DNA from: an uncultured Bacteroidales bacterium
Lineage (GTDB): Bacteria > Bacteroidota > Bacteroidia > Bacteroidales > UBA932
Assembly (NCBI GenBank): GCA_905235775.1
Contig: CAJOMY010000108.1
Location: 1 to 6,040 of the forward strand
Length of the DNA: 6,040 nucleotides
Direction: 5' to 3'
Made by a program: the position numbers and the translations under genes. The notes below the pieces were generated by a model, which worked only from the letters and a program-made list of their open reading frames with translations, ran no database searches and was not told where the DNA came from. Of this stretch, positions 1 to 6,040 are shown piece after piece. Numbering within the stretch: position 1 is the first letter of the stretch; the number at the start of each line of letters is the position of its first letter.

Positions 1-1626
1 GTGGAACGGCCAGCCGGTGTTCATTTCCCCTTTCAGCGTGAAATCTGCGCTCAGCTTGAAGACAGGATTGGCCGTGAAATGGACATATTGCATCTCTCCC
101 TGCATGATTCCGATGGCAAACTTCGTGTTGATGGACAACTGGGCGCCGAAGGCGACTTCCGCGTTTTTCTCGGAGTGCTTGAAAGACATTTTGGGCAAGG
201 TCCATGTCTTGGTCATTATGGCCTTGGTGTCCGGCGCAAGTCCCAGCAAGGCCTCCGTTTCCGCTTCACCGAAGAGCAGCTGCCCATCCGGGCTGAAACT
301 GAATGGAATCGCATTTCCGTCCTGGTCGGTAATCGACTTCACGTAGGAAGAGAGATCCAGTTCGATGCCGCCGTCTTCATGCAGGACCCCGTCATCATCG
401 TAGAGCGGCGTCCCCACCGTCAGTTCCTCGAAGGGCGCGGCGAAGTTGGCTTCCGGATAGGCCGTCACGTCATACTGACCGCCGCCCAGATCCTTGCACG
501 AAGTAATCTTATAGACCCCTCCTTCCGGGAGATCGCTCGTGGGTTGGTCAAAAATCAGGTAACCTCCCTCTTCCGGATGCAGCCCTTCATGGACAATTAT
601 GTTGAATACAGGGCGGTGCAGGACCGCACCATGCTCATCGTACAGGACCTCGCCGTCGGGTCCACGCAGCCAGGCTTCTTCGGTCTGGATCAGCGTGACT
701 TTGTCCAGCAGCTCCGGCGTCATGAGGGTAGCGCCTTCTTTCAGGACCGTCTTCGACTCCACCGGATAGGAATTGCCGCTGATGTCGCCAATCAGGTACA
801 CTACGCCGCGCTCCAGGGTCTTCCCCTTCGTCGAACCCACCGTCCGCACCGTCTTCCCGCCAGTCACGTCAACGAAGGTGATCTCAAAGCCCTTGGCATA
901 ATCCCGCGCCGGGACGATTAGGAACAGCGGACGCATCGAACCGGCCGAATACTCCAGGCCTTCGCCCAGATCCAGGGTCAGGACTGCGCCGGAGCCCGTG
1001 ATCTCCGCCTTCGGGCTGCTCCCCCCCGTCAGCTTCATCGCTCCGGAAACCGCTGTGCCGCCGAGGTCGCGGAATTCCACGGTCTTCACCAACGTCTCCT
1101 CATCGAACACCTGGCCTATCTTCAGCACCGCCGTCATGTTCCGGAAGCTCAGACCGGAGCCTTTGCTTCCTTCTCCCAGAAGGATGTTCGCTGCCGGGTC
1201 CGGCTGCACCACGCCGTTGTAGGTTACGTAGTGCTGCGTCGCCGGGAAATCCACGACGATGGCGTCCCCGTCCTTCTTTGCTCCCTTCTGGTAGGGCGAG
1301 TAGGCCGTCAGCCTGCCTGCAGGAATGCTCCCTGCCGTGCTGAAATCCGCCGTCTTGCGGTCGGAGGACAGGTCCTCGGCCGCCACGGTGAAGAGCTGGT
1401 TCTCAGCGCTCCCTCCGTACACGCCAATCTGCTCGCCCTCCTCCCAGAAGGATTCGAGCTTCACGCCGGGATTGTCCACCAGGATGGATTTGGTCACCGC
1501 CAGGTCCTCGTCGAACACGCCGCGGAGGCGTTCGCCATGCTTTTCCGGCGCAAGACTGTCATTGATACAGGCGGACAGTGAAAGAAGCATTGCCGGAATT
1601 ATCGTGATAGTATATCTTGTTTTCAT
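1..1626 (-). CDS. Fimbrillin-like surface lipoprotein, second copy (3' end beyond window)
   Basis: The frame is open for 542 codons from ATG 1626-1624 to the window edge with no stop, so the C-terminus is missing. A lipoprotein signal peptide ends in lipobox L17-S18-A19-C20, predicting lipidation at Cys20. Residues about 45-282 look fimbrillin-like: a TK(S)ILVDNPG start, ESFWEEGEQIGVYGG (the W..G..IGVY signature), FRNMTAVLKIGQV (compare F(R/H)..MA.LK) and LFLIVPARDYAKGFEI. The protein is colinear with the 907-residue upstream paralogue. Hand alignment gives roughly 80% identity over the fimbrillin-like region, about 45% over residues 290-470, and higher again around KHSEKNAE and FKLSADFTLK near the window edge. 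If colinearity continues, about 365 residues are missing. The gene starts 17 bp after the BACON lipoprotein stop, so co-transcription is likely; an AAAAAAGG tract lies upstream of the ATG. Fimbrillin homology is from motif recognition. Pilus assembly or adhesion is inference, and the later regions are unrecognised. Confidence 0.9.
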   Translation of the reverse strand, partial: MKTRYTITIIPAMLLSLSACINDSLAPEKHGERLRGVFDEDLAVTKSILVDNPGVKLESFWEEGEQIGVYGGSAENQLFTVAAEDLSSDRKTADFSTAGSIPAGRLTAYSPYQKGAKKDGDAIVVDFPATQHYVTYNGVVQPDPAANILLGEGSKGSGLSFRNMTAVLKIGQVFDEETLVKTVEFRDLGGTAVSGAMKLTGGSSPKAEITGSGAVLTLDLGEGLEYSAGSMRPLFLIVPARDYAKGFEITFVDVTGGKTVRTVGSTKGKTLERGVVYLIGDISGNSYPVESKTVLKEGATLMTPELLDKVTLIQTEEAWLRGPDGEVLYDEHGAVLHRPVFNIIVHEGLHPEEGGYLIFDQPTSDLPEGGVYKITSCKDLGGGQYDVTAYPEANFAAPFEELTVGTPLYDDDGVLHEDGGIELDLSSYVKSITDQDGNAIPFSFSPDGQLLFGEAETEALLGLAPDTKAIMTKTWTLPKMSFKHSEKNAEVAFGAQLSINTKFAIGIMQGEMQYVHFTANPVFKLSADFTLKGEMNTGWPFH

Positions 1627-1643
1627 GTTTCAACCTTTTTTGA

Positions 1644-2468
1644 TTAATCCCATTCGGTATGGTCGCCGTAGCCAAAATCTTCCCCACCCACGGTCGCGGG
1701 GGCGTCCTCGACCGTGAAGGTAGAGTACACAAAATACTCGTTATACTTGTCGTACACCTTTACCTGAGCGCTGCGGGCCGCCGTTACCGTTTCGGCGCGG
1801 GCCGTCGAGGTTAGCCTGAGCGTCGAATTGTTCACGCACTCCACTTTCAGCCAGGCTGCATCCGTCTCCGGTATCCAGCGCCAGGTGTTGGTCGTGACCA
1901 GCAGATCCCGGGTCTGTCCGTCCGCCGAGAGGAACACTGTCATCCCTGTCGGCCCGTCTTCAATCCAATCGTATTCCCTGGAATAATCCTTCTGGGGAAA
2001 GTAGATGATCGTATGCGTCTGCTGGACAATCTGGATGGTCTTGCTGTAGACCGAACCGGCCTTTACGGTGACAGTACAGCTGCGGGGCGGATCGTAGCGC
2101 TCGTACCCGTTCTCGTCGCGGGCATCGTAATTTTCTATGTCCAGCCAAAGCTTGTCCGTCATAGGCGTTGGCTTGCACCAGGATTCGCTGGAAGTCGCCG
2201 TCCAGTCGCTGATATTGGTTTCCACGGGCCAGCTCATTGCTCCAGGATCCATATTCAGAACCCATTCATCCGGCAGCGAAGCCGTAAAAAACGGAGTATT
2301 GGGGTCTGTTCCAGGGTCTGTTCCAGGGTTCGTGCCAGGGTTCGTGCCAGGATTCGTTCCGGGATTCGTCCCCGGGTTTGTTCCCGAATCCGGGTTGTTG
2401 GGCTTGCCGCAGCCCGAGAGCGCAACGGCCAATGCCAGACCAATCAGGGTAAATTTATAAGCTTTCAT
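1644..2468 (-). CDS. Two-BACON-domain lipoprotein with GTNP/GTDP repeat linker
   Basis: Complete 274-residue protein, ATG 2468-2466, stop TAA. The signal peptide has lipobox L17-S18-G19-C20, so a lipid-anchored outer-membrane or surface protein is predicted. After Cys20 comes a short polar stretch, then seven tetrapeptide repeats (five GTNP, two GTDP, residues 29-56) forming a flexible linker. Residues about 66-152 form a BACON-like domain: SDWTATSSESWC, LWLDIENYDARDENGYER, then TVTVKAGSVYSKTIQIVQQ, matching the family pattern of two Trp-containing strands and a final strand ending in Q. Residues about 174-256 form a second, weaker one (WRWIPETDAAWLKV, STLRLTSTAR). The end is GGEDFGYGDHTEWD, shared with the upstream paralogue. 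BACON domains are known in Bacteroidota surface proteins and proposed to bind carbohydrate or mucin. There is no catalytic domain, so a binding or partner role is inferred. No clear Shine-Dalgarno is seen. The next gene starts 17 bp downstream. Confidence 0.93.
   Translation of the reverse strand: MKAYKFTLIGLALAVALSGCGKPNNPDSGTNPGTNPGTNPGTNPGTNPGTDPGTDPNTPFFTASLPDEWVLNMDPGAMSWPVETNISDWTATSSESWCKPTPMTDKLWLDIENYDARDENGYERYDPPRSCTVTVKAGSVYSKTIQIVQQTHTIIYFPQKDYSREYDWIEDGPTGMTVFLSADGQTRDLLVTTNTWRWIPETDAAWLKVECVNNSTLRLTSTARAETVTAARSAQVKVYDKYNEYFVYSTFTVEDAPATVGGEDFGYGDHTEWD
2301..2384 (-). repeat. Seven tandem 12-bp coding repeats (GTNP/GTDP linker)
   Basis: Seven in-frame 12-bp units of the form GGnACnrAyCCn encode five GTNP then two GTDP tetrapeptides just after the lipidated Cys. 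Third positions vary between units, so the array is not a fresh slippage product. A gain or loss of one unit keeps the reading frame and changes only the distance between the membrane anchor and the BACON domains. Confidence 0.95.
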
Positions 2469-2478
2469 GGCAAAGAAT

Positions 2479-2486
2479 TAAATTTA
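2479..2486 (-). promoter_or_regulatory. Possible Bacteroidota -7 element (weak)
   Basis: TAAATTTA on the minus strand matches seven of eight positions of the Bacteroides -7 consensus TAnnTTTG. It lies 10 bases upstream of the BACON lipoprotein ATG. No TTTG is found at the usual -33 spacing, and a start site here would leave almost no 5' leader. This is the best match between the 34-bp palindrome and the gene, but it could be chance in AT-rich sequence. Confidence 0.15.
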
Positions 2487-2536
2487 TGTCCGTAAGATAA
2501 GCCTTCTTCCCCGAAAGATTTATCCTAAAAATGGAA

Positions 2537-2570
2537 AACCGACTTGCAATTCCGGAATTGCAAGTCGGTT
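2537..2570 (-). terminator. 34-bp perfect palindrome, possible second terminator
   Basis: A perfect inverted repeat with 17-base arms and no spacer, AACCGACTTGCAATTCC and its exact complement. As minus-strand RNA it folds into about 15 bp with a CCGG tetraloop. It is followed by TTTTCC and, a few bases later, TTTTT, which fits a Rho-independent terminator on the minus strand. It sits 68 bp upstream of the BACON lipoprotein ATG, beyond the strong terminator at 2690-2731. It could stop read-through or end an unannotated short transcript. As fully symmetric DNA it could also be a protein-binding site. Confidence 0.55.
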
Positions 2571-2589
2571 CTTCTCAGGTGGCGAGAAA

Positions 2590-2608
2590 TTGCGGGAAAA
2601 TTCCCGCA
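2590..2608. promoter_or_regulatory. Dyad element TTGCGG-N5-TTCCCGCA, copy 1
   Basis: The sequence is TTGCGG GAAAA TTCCCGCA. Within it, TGCGGGAA and TTCCCGCA are perfect 8-base inverted arms around AA. The same outer bases recur 33 bp away at 2623-2641. It lies upstream of the downstream cassette. It could be a repressor or activator half of a paired operator, or an RNA hairpin in a leader transcript; the sequence does not decide between these. Confidence 0.45.
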
Positions 2609-2622
2609 GTTTTCTAAAAAAG

Positions 2623-2641
2623 TTGCGGATTCTTTCCCGCA
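2623..2641. promoter_or_regulatory. Dyad element TTGCGG-N5-TTCCCGCA, copy 2
   Basis: The sequence is TTGCGG ATTCT TTCCCGCA. It matches copy 1 at all 14 outer bases and at none of the aligned five central bases except by chance, so the conserved part is the dyad (TGCGG/CCGCA). Read on the minus strand it is a small hairpin followed two bases later by six T, so an attenuator or weak terminator reading is also possible. Confidence 0.42.
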
Positions 2642-2643
2642 CC

Positions 2644-2654
2644 GGGGATTCCCC
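2644..2654. repeat. Short inverted repeat GGGGATTCCCC
   Basis: Four-base GGGG/CCCC arms around ATT, three bases from dyad copy 2. It may add to the cluster of structured elements between the two cassettes. It is short enough to occur by chance. Confidence 0.25.
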
Positions 2655-2689
2655 AGAGTACGACTGACCGGATGGCACTTCATCTATAA

Positions 2690-2731
2690 AAACCATCCCG
2701 CCACCCCTCCGGGGCCGTGGCGGGATGGTTT
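2690..2731 (-). terminator. Rho-independent terminator after the 907-residue gene
   Basis: A 15-bp perfect stem pairs AAACCATCCCGCCAC (2690-2704) with GTGGCGGGATGGTTT (2717-2731) around a 12-base loop. On the minus strand the stem runs into TTTTT (2692-2688). It begins 12 bases beyond the TAG stop at 2746-2744, so it most likely ends the upstream two-gene transcript. Confidence 0.88.
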
Positions 2732-2743
2732 CAATTGTGCCGA

Positions 2744-5467
2744 CTATTTATCTTCTACGTAGCTGCGGCCCAAAGCGTCGAGGGGCCAGAAGTAAACGTC
2801 GTGCAAGGGATGGTTGGCATTGAGGAGCATTTCGCTCCCGCCCCCGACGGGAACAAGGACAACCTCCGTCCAGAACTTGTGATGGGAGGTAACCTCCGTG
2901 CGGAAAGTACCTTCAAATACGTCTCCCTTGAAATCGGCCGCATCCGAACTGGGATAAACGCCGACCGTCTCAGTGTGTACCTCACGGTAATTTGTCCCGG
3001 CATCATCCACAGTGGCACCCCATTCACCCCAGTACAAATAGGGATTTCCGGCCTCTAAGCAGGCCATGAAGTCGTCATAGTACTCTCCGTTATCTAACTC
3101 TTCCGTCCGAGGCGTGAAAGAAAACTGTTCCCGGCTGTTCACCGACCCGTTGCTCTCCAGTACGCGAACCTTGACTTCGTATTTGACGGCCGTCGGCTCC
3201 TCCAACTTGATATAGTACGACCAATTTTTTGGGGAAACGGGCACCTGAGAATGGACCGTGGTTCCACCGACGTCGAAAAGATAGAATTTCTCGGAGAGCG
3301 GCAGCGATTGGTTCCCCGAAGAAGCAGTAATCATCTTCGGTGTCAAATATTTCTCCCAGATAGGGTCGAAGGAAACATTCGTCGTAAGGTCTTTGAACGT
3401 ATGGGTGAAATATCCGCCCAGCGAAGCGATGCTGGGTGTTATTTCCAACTCCGGCTGCAGCGCCAGTTTGAGGGACTTGGTTTTGTCTTCAAATTGAATA
3501 CCGAACGACAGCTTGAACTGCGCCTGTGCGCCCATTCCGAAAAGCCCGTATATGGACAGGTAGGGAGACACGCTCAAAGAGCCATACGCATTCAGAGATG
3601 CGCCTCCGCCCCCTAATTCCGGTGTGAGTTCCACTGGCTGGGGCGTAGCGCTGTGGTGACGCGCCGAAAAGCCATCCCCTTTGTTGTAGGAAACGCTGTA
3701 CACTCCGGCATTGTAAACATAGCTGACCGACGTGGAGAAATACACCTCGCCACTGATACCAAGTCCTGCGGAAATGTCAACCGACGGGGTAAGGATAATC
3801 GGTCCGATGACGATGGGTGTACAGATGAGTTTGATAAGATGTACGTTTGTCGAGAGATCGAACCCTGCTTTCAGCTTAAACTCTGCGCTTAGCTTGAATT
3901 CGGGCTCTACGTTAAAGTGGACAAACTGTACTTCTTTTTGCATTGACCGGATGGCAAACTTGGTCTTGAGCTTCAGTTCCGCACCCAGCGAGCATTCGGC
4001 ATTCATTTCGGAGTGCTTGAGGGAAAGGCCGGGGAAGGAGAAGTTTTTGGTCGTTACTTTCGTGTCCGGGAGGCCCAGCAGGGATGTCATCGTCTCTTCG
4101 CTGAACTGAATCACGCCGCCCTCCGCCGCATTGTAAGGAACCGATTCGCCGGTAGTCACATCGATAATCTGCACGACGTGGCTGGCCAAGTCGAGATCGA
4201 TGCCGCCGTCTTCGATCAGATTGCCGGCATCGTCATAGGAGACAGGGCCTCCAATCTGCAGCTCGTCATATGCGGCGGCAAAGTTAACTTCAGGCACTGC
4301 GAGGACTTCATAATAGTCCCAGGACGGCCGGCATTCCAAGATTTGGTATACGCCCCCGGAAGGAATTTCACTTGTTCCCTGGTTGAAAACCATGTATTTC
4401 CCTTCCGCCGGGGCCAAGTCCTTGTGCACAAGCAGACTGAGCTGCGGGCGACGGATGGGTTCGTGATACTGGACGTCATAGCAGAGGTTCCCGTCCGGGT
4501 CTGTCAGGTATACCATCATGTAGTCCAGCAACTTGACCTTGTCCAGTGCTTCCGGTGTCATCAGAATGGCATCTTCGCTCAAAACGGCGTGTGTTTCCGC
4601 TGTGTAATCCTCCTCGTCGATGTCGCCGATGGTATATACTACGCTGCGGTTCAAGGTCTTACCCATCGTCGTGCCGACGGTACGGACTGTCCTGCCGCCC
4701 TGATCGTCGATGAAAGCGATCTCGAAGCCCTTCGCATACTCCCGAGCCGGAACTACCAGGAACAGCGGACGCACGCCGCCGGAGGGGAACTCCAGGCCTT
4801 CACCGAGATCCAGCGTGAGCACCTTGCCGCTGCCGGTGATTTCCGCCTTCGGGCTGTTCCCGCCGGAGAGCCGCATCGTCCCTGTGACTGCCGCGCCGCT
4901 CAAATCCCGGAACTCCACCGATGTCACCACCGTCTCCTCCTCGAACACCTGGCCGATCTTCAGGAAGGCCATCATGTTCCGGAAGTTTACTCCGGCGCCC
5001 TTGCTGCCCTCGCCCAGGAGGATGTTCGCCGCCGGGTCCGGCTGCACCACGCCGTTGTAAGTCACGTATTTCTGCACCGAAGGGAAGGTTACGACAATGG
5101 CATCACCGTCCTTCCCGGCACTACTCTGGTAGGGCGAATAGGCCGTCACTTTCCCTGCGGGGATGCTGCCGTCCGTTCGGAAGTCCGCTGTCTTCCGGTC
5201 ATAGGACAGATCTTCGGCCGTCACGGTAAAGAGCTGGTTCTCAGCGCTTCCGCCGTACACGCCGATCTGTTCGCCCGCCTCCCAGAAGGATTCGAGCTTC
5301 ACGCCGGGATTGTCCACGAGGATGGCCTTGGTCGCCGCCACATCAGTGTCGATGATACCCCTGAGGCTTTCTCCCTTGCCCCACTCCGGAGCCGGGTCAT
5401 CGATTCTGCAGCCGCACACGGAAAGCGCCGCGGCCAGTACGATCAGCTTATAAATATATTTTTTCAT
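2744..5467 (-). CDS. Large fimbrillin-like surface lipoprotein, first copy
   Basis: Complete 907-residue protein, ATG 5467-5465, stop TAG. The signal peptide ends V17-C18-G19-C20, with Cys20 the likely lipidated residue. Acidic Asp23-Asp24 follow closely, compatible with a Bacteroidota surface-export signal. Residues about 46-283 look fimbrillin-like: ATKAILVDNPG, ESFWEAGEQIGVYGG, NFRNMMAFLKIGQV, LFLVVPAREYAKGFEI and a VVYTIGDI end. Residues 290-470 are a divergent middle region with PDG, EIPSGGVY and EDGGIDLDL turns. Residues about 475-710 are rich in alternating polar and hydrophobic strands (ELKLKTKFAI, FKLSAEFKLKAGFD, IVIGPIILTPSVDISAG) and Gly, suggesting an extended beta structure. Residues 735-907 are a further unrecognised region rich in Tyr and Trp. 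At 907 residues it is much longer than typical fimbrillins, so it is not a plain pilin. It lies 12 bp after the BACON gene; GGAG is only 2 bases from the ATG. A surface fibre tip, adhesin or binding partner is inference. Confidence 0.93.
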   Translation of the reverse strand: MKKYIYKLIVLAAALSVCGCRIDDPAPEWGKGESLRGIIDTDVAATKAILVDNPGVKLESFWEAGEQIGVYGGSAENQLFTVTAEDLSYDRKTADFRTDGSIPAGKVTAYSPYQSSAGKDGDAIVVTFPSVQKYVTYNGVVQPDPAANILLGEGSKGAGVNFRNMMAFLKIGQVFEEETVVTSVEFRDLSGAAVTGTMRLSGGNSPKAEITGSGKVLTLDLGEGLEFPSGGVRPLFLVVPAREYAKGFEIAFIDDQGGRTVRTVGTTMGKTLNRSVVYTIGDIDEEDYTAETHAVLSEDAILMTPEALDKVKLLDYMMVYLTDPDGNLCYDVQYHEPIRRPQLSLLVHKDLAPAEGKYMVFNQGTSEIPSGGVYQILECRPSWDYYEVLAVPEVNFAAAYDELQIGGPVSYDDAGNLIEDGGIDLDLASHVVQIIDVTTGESVPYNAAEGGVIQFSEETMTSLLGLPDTKVTTKNFSFPGLSLKHSEMNAECSLGAELKLKTKFAIRSMQKEVQFVHFNVEPEFKLSAEFKLKAGFDLSTNVHLIKLICTPIVIGPIILTPSVDISAGLGISGEVYFSTSVSYVYNAGVYSVSYNKGDGFSARHHSATPQPVELTPELGGGGASLNAYGSLSVSPYLSIYGLFGMGAQAQFKLSFGIQFEDKTKSLKLALQPELEITPSIASLGGYFTHTFKDLTTNVSFDPIWEKYLTPKMITASSGNQSLPLSEKFYLFDVGGTTVHSQVPVSPKNWSYYIKLEEPTAVKYEVKVRVLESNGSVNSREQFSFTPRTEELDNGEYYDDFMACLEAGNPYLYWGEWGATVDDAGTNYREVHTETVGVYPSSDAADFKGDVFEGTFRTEVTSHHKFWTEVVLVPVGGGSEMLLNANHPLHDVYFWPLDALGRSYVEDK

Positions 5468-5479
5468 AGCTCCGTATTT

Positions 5480-6040
5480 TTAGTCCCAATCCGTATGGTC
5501 GCCATAGCCGGCGTCCTCGCCGCCGAGGCCCGCCTTGGCATCCTTGACCGGGAAGGTGATGTAATAGGTCTGGTCTGACGTCATCCAAATCTTTACCGTA
5601 GCAATACGGTCGTCGCTCTGCGAAGCCGGGCGGGCAGTAGAGCTCAGCCGGAGGGTCTGATTGTCGATGCGGCTGACCGTCAGCCAGTCGGCATCGCTGC
5701 CCGGAGTCCACTCCCAGACGTTGTTGCGGATGAAAATATCCCGGGTTTCCCCGTCGGAGGAGAGTTCCAGGGGTTTCCCGTCCCACCAGCCGTCCAAAGT
5801 CTCGATGTAAGGATGCGTCTGCTGGATAATCCGGATGGTCTTGCTGAAGACTGAACCGGCCTTGACGGTGACCGTACAGGTTCGCGGCGGGTCGAAGCGC
5901 TCGTACCCGTTTTCGTCGCGGGCATCGTAATTCTCGATGTCCAGCCAAAGCTTGTCCGTCATGGGCGTTGCCTTGCACCAGGACTCGCTGGAAGTCGCCG
6001 TCCAGTCGCTGATATTGGTCTCCACGGGCCAGCTCATGGC
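5480..6040 (-). CDS. Two-BACON-domain protein, first copy (5' end beyond window)
   Basis: The window holds the last 186 residues, ending at TAA 5482-5480. The ATG at 6037-6035 is not the start: the preceding codon gives Ala, and the paralogue has the same AMSWPVETNISDW in mid-protein after signal peptide and linker. About 76 residues are therefore missing if the copies are alike. The first BACON-like domain (SDWTATSSESWC to TIRIIQQTH) differs from the paralogue at only 6 of 76 residues in a hand alignment. The second domain (LELSSDGETRDIFI, WEWTPGSDADWLTV, TLRLSSTAR) is clearly related but much more divergent and has a shorter inter-domain loop. The protein ends GGEDAGYGDHTDWD, again matching the paralogue. 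The large fimbrillin-like gene starts 12 bp downstream, implying one transcript. Lipid anchoring is inferred from the paralogue because the signal peptide is not in view. Confidence 0.9.
   Translation of the reverse strand, partial: AMSWPVETNISDWTATSSESWCKATPMTDKLWLDIENYDARDENGYERFDPPRTCTVTVKAGSVFSKTIRIIQQTHPYIETLDGWWDGKPLELSSDGETRDIFIRNNVWEWTPGSDADWLTVSRIDNQTLRLSSTARPASQSDDRIATVKIWMTSDQTYYITFPVKDAKAGLGGEDAGYGDHTDWD

Larger units (their letters stand above)
1..2468 (-). repeat. Cassette copy 2 (BACON lipoprotein + fimbrillin-like lipoprotein)
   Basis: Same gene order, strand and near-zero spacing as 2744-6040. DNA identity is highest in 2013-2240, which aligns without gaps to 5813-6040 at a constant offset of 3800. 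Of the last 100 aligned bases (2141-2240), 95 match, and four of the five differences are synonymous. This copy is cut off at position 1. Confidence 0.88.
2744..6040 (-). repeat. Cassette copy 1 (BACON lipoprotein + fimbrillin-like lipoprotein)
   Basis: The upstream member of the tandem duplication, cut off at 6040. Each encoded protein has its closest visible relative in the other cassette, in the same position. Spacing between the two genes is 12 bp here and 17 bp in copy 2, and the spacers do not resemble each other, so the copies are not recent. Confidence 0.88.

Noticed and set aside
1..921. A 306-codon open frame on the plus strand starting with GTG at the edge.
   Set aside because: It is antisense to the second fimbrillin-like gene, in the exactly complementary codon register, and its translation shows no family motifs.
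2255..2443. Repetitive out-of-frame translations (both strands) across the 12-bp repeats, and the thought of a CRISPR-like array.
   Set aside because: The repeats are 12 bp, contiguous and in frame with the lipoprotein; there are no spacers. Other-frame repeats follow automatically from the unit length.
5468..5479. GGAG just before the 907-residue gene as a strong Shine-Dalgarno site.
   Set aside because: It is only two bases from the ATG, too close for normal pairing, and Bacteroidota generally rely little on such sites.
4013..5578. A 521-codon open frame on the plus strand.
   Set aside because: It lies antisense to the 907-residue lipoprotein and extends past its start. Its translation has no recognisable domain or signal, and the minus-strand frame has a signal peptide, family motifs and a conserved paralogue. 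It is a codon-usage shadow.
5480..6037. Treating the ATG at 6037-6035 as a true gene start giving a 185-residue protein.
   Set aside because: The paralogue carries the same AMSWPVETN sequence internally after a signal peptide and linker, and the frame here stays open to the edge with the matching Ala codon.

Overview
The window looks like accessory chromosome from a bacterium of the phylum Bacteroidota, probably order Bacteroidales. The evidence is BACON-type domains, fimbrillin-like lipoproteins, lipoprotein signal peptides on every complete gene start, and weak or absent Shine-Dalgarno sequences. Base composition is moderately GC-rich, which would suit Alistipes-like or similar lineages. 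The genus is inference only.

All four genes lie on the minus strand, so transcription runs from 6040 towards 1. In that order they are: (1) the C-terminal part of a two-BACON-domain protein, 6040-5480, cut by the window edge; (2) a complete 907-residue lipoprotein with a fimbrillin-like N-terminal region, 5467-2744; (3) a complete 274-residue BACON lipoprotein with a GTNP/GTDP repeat linker, 2468-1644; (4) the first 542 codons of a second fimbrillin-like lipoprotein, 1626-1, still open at the window edge.

Genes 1 and 3 are paralogues, and so are genes 2 and 4. The window is therefore a tandem duplication of one two-gene cassette: a small BACON lipoprotein followed 12-17 bp later by a large fimbrillin-like lipoprotein. 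Conservation is uneven. The first BACON domain and the fimbrillin-like N-terminal region are very similar between copies. The second BACON domain and the middle of the large protein have diverged.

The only sizeable non-coding stretch is 2469-2743, between the two cassettes. It holds a strong intrinsic terminator for the upstream cassette, a pair of matching dyad elements 33 bp apart, a short GGGG/CCCC hairpin and a 34-bp perfect palindrome. The downstream cassette is thus probably its own transcription unit. No promoter could be assigned with confidence.

The likely picture is a pair of co-expressed outer-membrane or surface lipoproteins, possibly partners in a surface fibre or binding complex, present in at least two diverging copies. 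No enzyme, mobile element, RNA gene or CRISPR array was seen.
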